From: Neoconidiobolus thromboides FSU 785 | Taxonomy: Eukaryota; Entomophthoromycota; Entomophthoromycetes; Entomophthorales; Neoconidiobolaceae | DNA length: 64,000 nt | Reading direction: 5' to 3' | Assembly (NCBI GenBank): GCA_025603075.1 | Contig: MU626277.1 | Coordinates: 116,519 to 180,518, forward strand | In this document: positions 27,407 through 38,578 of the stretch, in pieces | Position numbering within the stretch: the stretch's first letter is position 1 | How the letters are laid out: each line of letters starts with the position of its first letter | The notes under the pieces: model-generated | The model's database searches: none | The model's input: the letters and a program-made list of their open reading frames with translations, nothing else | What the model was told of the DNA's origin: nothing | Made by a program: the position numbers and the translations under genes

Positions 27407-29912
27407 AAGCTAATAATATTGTTTTTACCTGAGGTTAAACAATGACCTTTAGTTCTACCTTTCCATTTAAACAGCAAATCTTCATATTTAAAATTGAAAC
27501 TTTCATTAGCAGTTTGAGTTTTTAAAAACCAATTAAAATATAATTTCAATTTAGGATAAAATTCCGATAACCAATCATTATTCTTTAAATAATTGTCTTC
27601 ATTTTGATTTTGATTTTGATTCTGGTTTAAATATTTCAATAAATTGTAATTTCTTAATTTTTGTTCTTCCTGATATTTTAATAGTAGTTTCTCAATACTT
27701 AAAAATAACGTTGGTGGATTAGCATAGTCTTGATGTTGAGTTTGAAATTCGGGAGGTACCTAATAAACTTAATTATATAATTATATAATTATATTACTAT
27801 AAATTACCCTTGATCTAGCTTCATCACCTAATATTTGTTCTCTACCAATCCACCCATTTTCATCCATTAAATTTAACCATGATTGGATAATCTTTAAACT
27901 ATTAAAATTATAAATTTATTATATTGCAACTAATAAAACATTATTTTATATATCATTTATTACCTTAAATCCCCATTAAATTCTGATATGATTAATTGAT
28001 GGAATCCCTCATCCCTATTTATTAGTTATGATATTATTATAACTACACTGTTGTAATATAAAATACTATTTTGATTACCATAAAAATCCTCTTGGAAAAA
28101 AAGGCCTTGAAGGTACTGCAGTAAATAATTCCGTCTTCTGAGTGAAAATTACATTGCTTGATTTTGTTTCATCTTGAAATTCATCCTCTTGTTCGTTATC
28201 ATTATTATTATTATCATTGTCCGTGTTATCATTATTATTATTGTCGGTATTGTCATTTAATTCTTCGAAATCATCATTATCATCATCATCATCATCATCA
28301 TTATCATTGTTTTTATTTTGTTGTTTAGGTTCAATTTTAACTAAACTATTACCATAAAAATAACTAACACAAAATATAAATACAAAATATCGTTATTATT
28401 ATATTGTATTACCCAACACCACCAATTAAATTTGATAAACTATACTTTGCAAAGACAACATAATCGGTGTTATTTTTATATTCATTTAAATTAAATTTAG
28501 CATTAAATTTATTGTCAAATTCTTTATCATAATTATTAATTATATTCGTTATTTGATTAGCTAAAATTATTATTATAGTTATTGTCATTTTAAATAATAC
28601 AAACTTACAATTTAAATCTTTATCCGTGTTGTCATCGTTGTCATTTAATTGATTAAATAAAATATCAAACTAAACAAAATAATAATTGATGAATATTTTA
28701 TAATAACAATAAAAATAATAAAAACTTACATTGAATTCCTTTTGCTTATCAATAATAAATTGAAATAAAAACAAATTATTTTGTTTTTTTGTTAATAACT
28801 TATTAAATTTAAATAATAATTTTGGATCAATTGTAGTTATATCGAAGTGTTGATTGGGATTTTCTTTAAGTATTTTTTCGTATTTCAATTTACCAGTTTT
28901 AATTAATTGATTTGTTAAAATTTCTGTTATTTATTATTATATTATATATTATTATATATTATTACATTACTTAAATTTACCTTTTACTTTCCATAAATTT
29001 TCTTGATCAATAGTTAATCCCATAACATTTCCTTGAATATTACCTTCTATTAACGTTAATATTAATAGCTATTTACATAGCAATTAATCTATTATTTATT
29101 TACCATTTTTAATATCTATTTGAAATCTTCCAATATTCTTTTTATTACCAATTAATTGAATTAATCCCTAATAATGATAATATTGTTAACTATGTTTAAA
29201 ACTGTAATAATATCTAATCTTACCTTTTCATTCTTTTTAATCTCTACTTCCCCATCCGTTTCCAACGATATATAAAAATAAACTGCAATTTGATTTTTAT
29301 CTGATAAAACAAGAAATAAAACAATAAACACTACTATTAATTCATATATATACTACTCTTACCAGAATTTAAACTAGTACCATTAACTCTAGCTAACCAT
29401 CTATCTAAAAACAATCAACAGTTAATATAAGTATTACTATTATTAACAAAAACTAAACTCACTTTTATCTAACTCTTCTTTTTTTACAAAGTATGTATTT
29501 AATTGATATTTAGCTAAATTATCTGTAATCCTTTGATAACCAAAATTATCGAAGTCATGTTTTAGATAGCCATAACCATCAAAATCTTCAGTTTGTTCAC
29601 AATAAAATCGGATTTCTAAATAGGAAAAAAAAATTAGATTTGTATGTTAGCATTTGAAAAGTGAAGAAAGAGAATGTAATTAAACTTACTATCAAAATCG
29701 GAAATGGAATTAAGTGATTGCCATAATAAGCCAAAATTCAATTTAGAATCTTTTGTCGGGGTATTGAGATTAAAATATAAGTTAGGTTTATATGTACCAA
29801 AGTTTGACTTCTTGGATATTTCGCTCTCTTCTACACTTTGTATTAATTGGAAATTGAATAGTAATATAACTATTATTAATAGTGGATAAGATTTAAAATT
29901 CATTAGTTTCAT
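26465..29912 (-). CDS. CWH41: ER glucosidase I (mannosyl-oligosaccharide glucosidase, GH63)
   Basis: Removes the terminal alpha-1,2-glucose from the N-glycan precursor in the ER lumen. I reconstruct 17 exons: 29912-29690, 29615-29463, 29404-29363, 29300-29224, 29167-29104, 29046-28981, 28923-28730, 28669-28609, 28560-28413, 28363-28079, 28014-27964, 27898-27808, 27759-27429, 27304-27131, 27080-27021, 26953-26640 and 26587-26465, about 818 residues. The first 25 residues form a signal anchor ([18 protein letters not shown]). Family landmarks: [48 protein letters not shown] (catalytic Asp), [17 protein letters not shown] and [15 protein letters not shown] near the second catalytic acid. Exon 10 carries an Asp/Asn-rich run of about 50 residues inserted before [13 protein letters not shown]. 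The ATG at 29912 is the first in-frame Met of the anchor. Confidence 0.95.
27332..27405. repeat. (ATT)n microsatellite in an intron
   Basis: About 74 bp of uninterrupted ATT, wholly inside glucosidase I intron 13. It enlarges that intron to 124 bp against the usual 45-75 bp. Confidence 0.95.
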
Positions 29913-30003
29913 TTCACTTTTTGAGTTTTTTAGGAATGAAAACAAAATTGAAAAAAGTTACAGTATCAATTCTTTTGAGTTTTATTCCTAAAATTTTAAA
30001 AAA
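29913..30003. promoter_or_regulatory. Compact bidirectional promoter
   Basis: Only 91 bp separate the start codons of glucosidase I (-) and SWC4 (+), so both promoters and both 5' leaders must share or overlap this stretch. No TATA box consensus is obvious. Confidence 0.6.
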
Positions 30004-31719
30004 ATGGGTGAATCCCCTTCAACTAAAAACAATAACTATAAATTAACAGAAGGATTATCTCCGATTGTTGAATTTAATCCCGATAATTTTTATCCTGGCA
30101 AATTAAAAAGTCGATGGTAATTAGAATAACTTCATTCTTCTCTACCTCACTATCATTAACTCATCATCTCATTTAGGCGTTATCAACGTATTCTTACTCA
30201 GTCACGAAAAGATATGGACAACTTTTATTATTGGGTAAAAGAAGGGAAAGAAGAAGAATTAAATGAAATTACTAAATTAAAAAATACAAAATTAAGTTTA
30301 CCTAAATTAAGCTTGGAGTTATATGAAAGTTATTTTAAAGGTAAGATTTGTTAATTTATATTAATAATATAATAGAATGTTAATTGATAAATAATTTTAG
30401 ATCCTGATTGGACTTTTGAAGAATGTAAATACTTAATGGAATTATGTAAAAAATTTGATTGTAGATTTTTGGTGATTCATGATAGATATGAATTTCAAGA
30501 GAAACAAAGAGGAGTGGAGGTAATAATGGTTTATGTTATAAGAGTTAATATTGATTGATATTGATAGGAAATTAAAGAAAAATTTTATATAATTTATAAT
30601 AAATTAACACAATTAAAAGAAAATAATAAAACGAATAAAATTATTCCATTTGATAAAAGTAAATTATTTGAATCTATAAGGGGGAGACTTAATTAAGCTA
30701 ATTCTTTTATTATAGATAAAGAACTCCAAAGAAAAAAACAATTGAGCAAATTATTTTTAAGAAGTAAAGAAGAGATTATGGTAATATCACATTATAATAA
30801 TAACATAGTAACACTAATCTTAACAATCCATTTTAATAGGAAGAAGAACAATTACTATTAAAATTAAGAAAATTAAAAGTGAATTATAAACAACAATTAA
30901 GACAACGAGATTATGTCCAGCATTTATTAAATAATTCTAATAAAACAAGTAGTAGTTTATTAAATCATAATAATAATAATGGATTAGATTTAAATAATCC
31001 CTATTTAGATTTTGATTTATCTACTAAAGTAAGAGAATTTATTCCTAATAGTAATATTAATAAATATTGGTGCTTATTTTTAAAATTTTAGCCCCGTAAA
31101 AAGAGAAATAAAAAAGAAATGACACCAAGCATTGAAAGTTATTCAAGGAAACAAAGTATCTTTAATAAAGAAGATTTGGAAATTAATATTGATGATAAGA
31201 GCCCTTTATGTAAGTTAAATAATTATAATCTATTAATAAGTTATTTTTATCTTATTTTTATCTTATTTTAGTGTTACCTAATAATTTTGATACTTTATCT
31301 CCATCTCATCTGCAATTAAAGAAAGAAAAAATACCTGTTGGTGCTTATTTAAGATCCAGTAGGATTGCACCAATACGACCAGCACAAGCTAATTTATTTG
31401 CAGAAGAATTAAATGAATTAGGATTAAGTAAGCATCGTACTCATAATATAACTAGTTTGATAAATTTTATTTAACACTTTATATATCAATTTATTGATTT
31501 ATTTAAATTAATTTAGGCACACGTCCATTTATGCCCACAGAGAGATGTTGTACAAGATTTGAAGAAGTACAGGATTTAGTATTAGCTTATATTGATAGTA
31601 AAAAGCAAATGGAAAAATTAGATTCTAATCATTCAACTCGTAGATCTTCTACAACTATTTTCGAGGGTTTAGAAGAAGATGGTAATGTTAATGAAGTTAA
31701 AAACAACAGAAAGAGATGA
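30004..31719 (+). CDS. SWC4: SWR1/NuA4 subunit Swc4 (DMAP1)
   Basis: SANT-domain subunit shared by the SWR1 H2A.Z-exchange and NuA4 acetyltransferase complexes in the nucleus. Nine exons: 30004-30116, 30177-30340, 30401-30519, 30568-30658, 30716-30780, 30840-31028, 31092-31209, 31272-31427 and 31517-31719, about 405 residues. The DMAP1/SANT core DPDWTFEECKYLMELCKKFD then FLVIHDRYEF is unmistakable, followed by FDKNKELQRKKQL, EEEQLLLKLRKL and, near the C-terminus, STRPFMPTERCCTRFEEVQD, another conserved block. An Asn-rich spacer lies at about residues 220-240. The gene ends in TGA, 54 bp from the convergent GCP4 stop. Confidence 0.93.
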
Positions 31720-31773
31720 ATTGGGATAATATTACTGAGGAATTTTATTTTGTTTTATTTAACGAAACTGATA

Positions 31774-32577
31774 TTACATAAGAGTAGAGAGACAGTTATT
31801 ATAATTTAATCGATTAATAAATAAAATTAAATTTTGTTGCATATATTTCATAATCCCTTTATGATCTTCCCCATTGAATTGATTTAAATTGTTTAAGGTT
31901 CGGTATAAAAATTTTAATTGAGTCATGAAATCCTAAAATTAAAATATTATTATAAAATAGAATAAAATAATTTAACTTACTTTAAACAGAATATTAGTTT
32001 TTGAACTTAAATAATCCAAATTATTACTATCGTTATCCATAGAAATAATATTTGTATCTTCATTTTCATCATGATTGTTATTTTCATTGCTATTAAAATT
32101 ATAAATTAAATGAACGAATTTTAAGATTAAATTCAATAAATTAAATATGATGTTTTTAATATTAATATTAAATAAAAAACTGGAATATTTTAATTTTAAT
32201 AAAAAATTCCAATGTTTTTTAATGATTTGTTTAATTTCAACATATTCTTGCTCTTTTTCATTGTCTTTATTTTCATTAATAATTTCTATTATTAAAATAT
32301 CAAATTCTTTTTGTATTACATCGAATTGTAAATAAGACCAATAATTATTTAAAAAATGAAAGAACCAATGATATTGATAATGTATATTTAATTTAATAAC
32401 TTTTTTATAAATTGACTGTAGTTTTTGTAATATAAATTTAATACAGAATAAATTTAAATATAATTCATTATATAGCTTAAAATCCATTTCATTTAATATT
32501 AATTTTAATAACCAATCATTATTATATTTTAATTCTAACTTGTTATAAATACCAATCATATTCAGAAATTGATATTG

Positions 32578-32610
<33 letters not shown>

Positions 32611-33870
32611 TATTATTGTATATTCATTATTGTTATTAATGAATTTAAATTTATTTAAAAATTTAAATTCACTTTGATAACAATTTTGGTTAATTAAATT
32701 AACAAATAAAAAATTAAATTCTTCTATTTGAATATTACGATTTTCATTTAAATAATTATTCATTAATAATTGATTAAAATTAAAAAATAATTCGCCATTA
32801 CCTAATAAATAAATATCTCTTAATATTTTGATATGTTGAAGAAATTGAATTTTTTCTTGAATTAATTTATTTAAGATTGTTTTGTTAATTTCTTTTTCGA
32901 TTTTGTCAATGCTATTTTCAATTAAGTAATGAATATCATGACTTATATTCTGATAGTTTAATTCAGTTTCAATTAATTGTCGATATTCTATTAGATTGTA
33001 ATTGAATTGCTGTACAATTGTAATGATTTTACCGATAAATAATATAGTAATACAATGTTCTTTACTTAAAAATGGGGGTATTTTATCGTCTAATATAATA
33101 AAATTTAAATTGATATTAGTAATACTATCATCTTCATAGATGTTATAAATTGTTGCTGTATTATTGATATTATTATTATTATTATCTAACATGATAAAAA
33201 ACTCAGAATATGGATCATAAATACTACCATTTAATAAAAAATACGTCAAATAATTTAAAAATACTAAATTCATTTGAACTAATATATTTTTAATTTCCGT
33301 TTCGATTGTTTCATTACCATGAATTCTACTCTCATATAACATCTTATAAACTTGATTTGCATTCAATTTTTCTTTAATTATCCCCTTAATCATCCTTTTC
33401 AAAAACAGAAACAAAAACAGTTCAGTATGAAATATACTTAATAGGTACGATATAGGTGTACTACCCGAATCCAAATCTCTTCCTAATAATATACCTTCTT
33501 CAATAAGGAGTACCTTTTTTTCATACTTCTCCATAATTTCATTCAAACTTAACTTAAACGACTTGATATATAACGAATGTTCATTCTCTTTTATCTCTAT
33601 ATACGATTTAACTATTCTATAATTATCTCCTAATTTTAATATACGATTTAATAATTCGATTTCTTCTGGTTTTATGATCGGCAAACTTTTGTTAATGGAA
33701 AAATACTCTTCCTCTTCAGCTTCAGAATCTTCTTCTTGTAGTCCAATATCATCCTCATCTTCATCTATTATATTTATTTGAACTTCGTTTCTGGTATTTA
33801 TCATCCTTTTTTTTAATTGAAATATTTCGCCTGGGTATCCCATCAACGCCAATAATAACTCGTGGTACAT
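31774..33870 (-). CDS. TUBGCP4: Gamma-tubulin complex component 4 (GCP4)
   Basis: Subunit of the gamma-tubulin ring complex, the microtubule nucleator at spindle pole bodies. Exons 33870-31981 and 31932-31774 give about 682 residues; GCP4 is typically near 670. The N-terminus MYHELLLALMGYPGEIF is almost the same as animal and plant GCP4. Then come SYLLSIFHTELFLFL, DPYSEFFIM and, in the C-terminal Grip2 part, LMNNYLNENRNI and FVHLIYNF. The second exon (DFMTQLKFLYRTL) completes the domain and was needed because the first exon ends at a GTAAGT donor. Asn runs (about ten residues encoded by ATT repeats at 32579-32611) are tolerated insertions. Budding yeast lack GCP4, so its presence argues for a lineage retaining the full ring complex. 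Confidence 0.94.
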
Positions 33871-34388
33871 CTTTTATTATTTATTGGAAAATAACAATAA
33901 AAATCAAAAACCGAATTTTAGTTTCAAATTTTTAGTGACATTTGTACCTAAAAATTTAAAAATCGCAGGTCTTTTAAAATGCATCAAAATTAAAATTATT
34001 TTTGAAATCAGTTTGTTTCCTAAAATTACTTATTCAAAGCAAGATAATGAAGGAATTGACTTAAATTCGTTATAAAACAAAATGTCCAGAGGATTATTTT
34101 AAAGTGATTTTATCAAATTAGCAAAGGTTATTAGATAATAAATCTATAAATTTAAACTTACTAAACTTTTTTTGTTCAAGGTAAGCTTTGATGGTAAAAT
34201 ATAACTAAATATAGTAATGATAAGCAAAAAAACACTTTAAAAATATATTAAAATAAAGAAAATAGAAATAGTTTATTGAAATTAGTGTTAGAACAAAATG
34301 ATTTTATAAAAAAAGCTGTAAAAAGCTGTAAAAAGCTTATATATAAACTTTTATGTGATAAAAAGCATTGTTATTGAAAAAAGTTAAA

Positions 34389-34476
34389 TGGGAGTGTTTT
34401 TTTGGCTTTGTTACTTTTTCTATCTTTTAAGCGTTATTTGAGTGAAAAAATTCTTAAACACAAAAATACATCTCTA
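34389..34476 (+). mobile_element. MITE-A copy 6 (internally deleted)
   Basis: 88 bp, plus orientation, from TGGGAGTGTTTTTTTGG to AAAATACATCTCTA, with AAGCGTTATTTGAGTGAAAA inside. It lacks the usual GTTAGTAAAATT segment, hence the shorter length. Confidence 0.8.
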
Positions 34477-34490
34477 AATAAAGCTGCAAA

Positions 34491-34587
34491 TTGTGAAATC
34501 TGATACTTAGTGGTTGGGGTCAAAAGGTCTTAGTTACATAAACTATAAGATCTTTTGACCCCAACCACTAAGTACCAGATTTCACAA
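34491..34587. repeat. Near-perfect 42-bp-arm palindrome (hairpin)
   Basis: Left arm 34491-34532 and right arm 34546-34587 are inverted copies with only two mismatches, both G-U compatible in one RNA strand, around a 13-nt loop. The arms contain TTAGTGGTTGGGGTCAAAAG and its complement. It starts 14 bp after MITE-A copy 6. It could be a foldback element, a palindromic target insertion or a small-RNA precursor. Confidence 0.9.
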
Positions 34588-35037
34588 TAGAATTTAATGT
34601 TTAATAACTAAAGTTAAAAGTTATCTTAGCTTAATTAACTGATGATAAGTTAATAAATTTTAGTTTGTATGGCTAAAATAAACAATATAAAAAACTTAAC
34701 AACTTTAAGAAATAATTTCAAAAGAAAAGTTTTTATATTAGAAAGTTTTTTTATACTTTATGTTAAAGTGTTATACATAAAAAGTATAATGGTAGTTATA
34801 GTTTTCTACTATAAATACCAAGTATAGACATCAAAACATAAAAGGAACATTTTATATGATTAAAAAATAAAGAAATTTATAGCAAATATAAACAAAAAAT
34901 CAAAATTAATTATTATAAAAGCTGGTACTTAATAATTATAGTTAAAAGCAGTTTTTGCTTGATCAACTCTAGCTACAAATCAAAAGGTGTTGGTTTATAT
35001 AGCCAAAATAAACTTGAGTTATCAAAAAAAACATCCC

Positions 35038-35135
35038 TGTATGTTATTTTTGATTTCATTACTTTTTCATTTTTTTAAGTGCTACTTGAGTGGGAAGATT
35101 GTTAGTAAAATTCTTAAACACAAAAACACATTGGC
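35038..35135 (+). mobile_element. MITE-A copy 7 with an abutting inverted head
   Basis: About 98 bp, plus orientation, with a degraded head (GTATGTTATTTTTGATTTC) and tail (AAAAACACATTGGCA). Directly upstream, 35023-35040 reads AAAAAAAACATCCCTGTA, the complement of a MITE head, so two heads abut. Confidence 0.75.
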
Positions 35136-35639
35136 ATATAACCTCAAAAATAATTTTACTATTTTGATTTTGTTTATTTTGTTTCTTATAGTAACTTTTA
35201 AGTGGATTATTTTAGTACAGGGTAATATAAAATTAGAAAGTACAAAATTTATAATTGTATCATAAATATTTGATACTATGAAGGATTTCTTTTTTAAAAT
35301 CAAGACAACCAATAGTTCATAGTGTATATTTTAAAAACAAATCATAATTATAATTTATCCAAAATATATTTTAAATAATAATAAACAATGTGTTGTAGTA
35401 ATAAAACGTAAAGTATATTATCCAATATCATTATAATCAATGAAAGGATTTCACAAATCCCAAACATTTAGTTTTAGACATTTAAATCTTATATGTAATA
35501 AATAATATTGTATATCTTTTATTGGTTTAAATGAAATGAATATTTAAGTTAAATTTTTGAGTTAAAACAATTTTTGCATTAACCTATTAAAAGTTTAATA
35601 TAGTAAATTAAAAAAGATATTTTAAAGTCAATCGGCACA

Positions 35640-38578
35640 ATACGAGGTAAGAAGGGAAGAAGTTTAATTGCAGCTATCATGAGATAAGGAAGTTTTAAGC
35701 AATTTAAACCAAAATATTGATTTAATCAAGTGACTATATTGTAAACCTCAATGATAAAAGTAATGACTAATCTTAGCATTGAAGAGTAAAAAAACAATGG
35801 TCCTTGAATCTGCAATAGAATAAGTGATAAAACTAAAAATAGGTTTACTGATAATGATTAAGAAAGAATTGTCTATAAAGGAAGCACCAGCACAATTATC
35901 CGTAAGCTATAATGGAGTACTAAGATTTGTTGCTAAAAAGAAAGAAAGTTTGAAAAAGGATATAAATGCAAGGAAGTTAAGGATTTCAAAAGACAGTAAG
36001 TTACAAAAATTTCTCGATAAAGTGCAAAAAGTAGATGGATTAAGAGAAAGTTACTGAGTTTAGTGATTAAACAAGGAAGGCCTGTAAGAGAAGTAACAGA
36101 TCATTTGTCTATTAAATATATTACAGCATAGGACGCCCTTAAAAGAGAAAGAAGAAGGTTGAATGAGACTATGAGAGTTGGAAAAAAGGGTACCCAAAAA
36201 GGTAATAATTTAGAAGGGTCTATTAATAAAATCCAAAATCAAACAATCGATAAGACTAAGAAGAGTCTATTGAAGTCATTAATTCTGAAAGGAATGCTAA
36301 TAAGCGAAGCAGCAAGAACGATCGTCGTTAAAGAAATAGAAGATTTAAAAAAGGATGTAAATATAGAAAAGATTCTGAAAGATAGTAAAGCACAAAAATT
36401 TCTTGACAGAGCGAATAAAACAGATGATAAAATTAAAAAAGGTGCATTGAGTCTGGTAATTAATCAAGGGTAATCTATAAAAAAGATATCAGAAAAATCA
36501 TCCATAAGCTATGACCAGTAAGGAATTTTGTTCCTAGAGAGAAAAGAAAATATATTAAGGCTTCAAATCCCAAAAAATTAGATATGCAAAAAGATAACAA
36601 TTTAAAAAAGCTTAGCATCCAACTACGCTTCAAAGCAAACAATGAAATCAGAGAAACCCTATCAAAGTTATTACTTGAGTAAGACAAGCCTACGAAAGAA
36701 CCAACAGAGGAATTATTTATGAAGTATGGTACAGCAAAAGAAATTGTCCTCAAAGAAAAAAGAAGCTGAGTGAGGCTACAGATGTTGAGAAAACATGTAC
36801 ATAAAGAGGTAGCAACTTAAAGAAACTCACTCTCCGAACTCGAAAGAAGTAAAGGATGAGACTAAAAGGAATATATTAGAGGTAACAATTGAGGAAGAGA
36901 TGTATATCAGGGAAGTAGCGGAATAATCATCTATGAACTATAATATAGTTAAAGAAGTTATTTTTAGAGAGAGAAAGTAACTAAAGGAAGTTGTAGATTC
37001 AAGAGAGCTAAATATTGAAAAAGGGAAGTTAAAGGGATTTATTAGTAAATCTTTTAGAATAAATGATAAAATTATAAGAGATTTATGGAGTTTAGTAGTT
37101 GAGAAAAAAAAAGTATAAAGGTGGCAGCAGAGGAATTATCGACAACTACAATAAAGCAAGAAGTACTATTAGTGGACATAAAAAGGAGTTAAATATTATC
37201 ACGAATGTTAGAAAAATCAATATGGGGAATGATGAAGAAACAAGTGAACAGAAAAGTGGTGAACGAAATGTATACGAGTATGAAGAATTAAGTGAACGAG
37301 AAAGGGACAAAAAAGTACGCAAGGGGGAGGAAGAGATAGGTAGACTCGTTGATAATGAACTAAAACCTGAAAGCGTTAATGAAATCAATATGGAAGGAGA
37401 TGAGAAATTCACAAAGTAAAGCAGTGAGATTATTATTAATAAAAACCATTAAGAGAATAGCTAATCAAATAACGAAGCAAGCAAAACTTTGTTATTTCTA
37501 GTAATCAGTCCGAAAGTTTCTACAAAAACTGAACCAGAGCGACTGTTCATTAGTTATGGCAATCCACAAATGCCTACTGGTAATGAAATAGAAAAACCAA
37601 TCAAGGTTATAGAAGTTAAAGGTGAAGCAACACTAGATGGTTTGATTTTAACACATCAAGTAGTTTCTGAAGTCGGAAAGATTGAGAAAAACAATAAATA
37701 TACATTGAAGTAAATACAAGAGAAACTATACTTTCGAAAAAATATTAAATTAGAGTTACCTTTGGTTAGTGGAGCATTATCTTTATTAAGAGTTACTTTT
37801 AAAAACTCGAGCTATGCTTTTGATGAAATCAATAAAGAGTCAGTACTATTTAGAAGAGCAAAATGTGCTGCTCATTTCATTGAATTTTATACCAATAGTA
37901 CCAATAAGTGTGTTTTCATTCATGGATCGGGATTTAAGTACCATTTAGATAAAACAGAAGCTCGATTACAAAACGGAGAAAAGGTACTCAATTGTTTCGG
38001 GTGTAAAAGGCATGAGACAGACGCTAATAACCATTGCCTCCAGAAAGGGTATACTTCGTTATGACATATTAGATGAAAGATCCATAAGTGAAAAGTTTGT
38101 CATGTTTACTGAAGAATTGGTTGATATCTTTGGTAATGGCCAAGAAATTGGAGAATCCTGAATAACCATAGACGATACAAGGATTCAAAAAGTTCGAGCG
38201 ACAGAAAAAACATTACAGAATACTAGCTATAACTTTAAACTTCTATCACCTTATTCATATATGCTAAAACCAGCAGAAAGCGTTTTTTCAAAGATCAAAT
38301 GGCGATGTTCTTTTGTGTTTAAGAATTTTACTAACAATATTTCCACTCAAATAGTGCTTAAAAAATGGAAAAGTAATGAAATCAAAAAAAACATCCCCAA
38401 ATTATTTATGAACATTTATATAAAGTTGGAGTTGAAAGCTTCATTGAAAACAAGGTTTATTATGAAAGTTGTTATCAAACATGTCATGTTATCAATATGT
38501 GATTTAGACTTTGAAAGTTATTTTGATAATACGATCGAAAACGTACAGTTGGCTTTACAGAAACTATCCTTTGATTAA
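35640..38578 (+). pseudogene. Decayed IS630/Tc1-like DDE transposon with HTH-array N-terminus
   Basis: Inactive by many stops and frameshifts; described only as remnants. From about 35850 to 37160 there are about seven diverged helix-turn-helix units spaced about 200-215 bp, for example SIKEAPAQLSVSYNGVLRFV (35880), PVREVTDHLSIKYITA (36080), EMYIREVAE (36905) and KVAAEELSTTTIKQEV (37120). Downstream are DDE_3-superfamily blocks: CVFIHGSGFKYHL (37910; first catalytic Asp replaced by His), then after a frameshift near 38000 TLITIASRKGILRYDILDE, ITIDDTR (second Asp), and LLSPYSYMLKPAESVFSKIK (third acidic residue). A MITE interrupts the end at 38300-38399, after which FIENKVYYESCYQ-type sequence resumes and stops at 38578. 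No terminal inverted repeats were identified. Confidence 0.8.
38300..38399 (-). mobile_element. MITE-A copy 8, nested in the decayed transposase
   Basis: 100 bp, minus orientation, from TGGCGATGTTCTTTTG to AAAAAAACATCCCCA. It lies between the conserved transposase motif VFSKIK and the C-terminal tail, so it inserted after, or contributed to, the death of that gene. Confidence 0.85.

Larger units (their letters stand above)
33871..35639. other. Gene-free region with MITEs and a long hairpin
   Basis: About 1.8 kb between the GCP4 5' end and the decayed transposon. It contains two MITE-A copies and a hairpin, listed separately. Short open frames here (for example 34987-35265) overlap the MITE and look like chance. 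Confidence 0.6.

Noticed and set aside
34987-35312. Overlapping small open frames (92 and 76 codons) on both strands
   Set aside because: They run across MITE-A copy 7 and AT-rich flank; no conserved motif.
21356-38578. Frequent in-frame TAA/TAG in the two decayed genes as a sign of stop-codon reassignment
   Set aside because: Intact genes in the window end cleanly at TAA, TAG and TGA, and the decayed genes also carry frameshifts.
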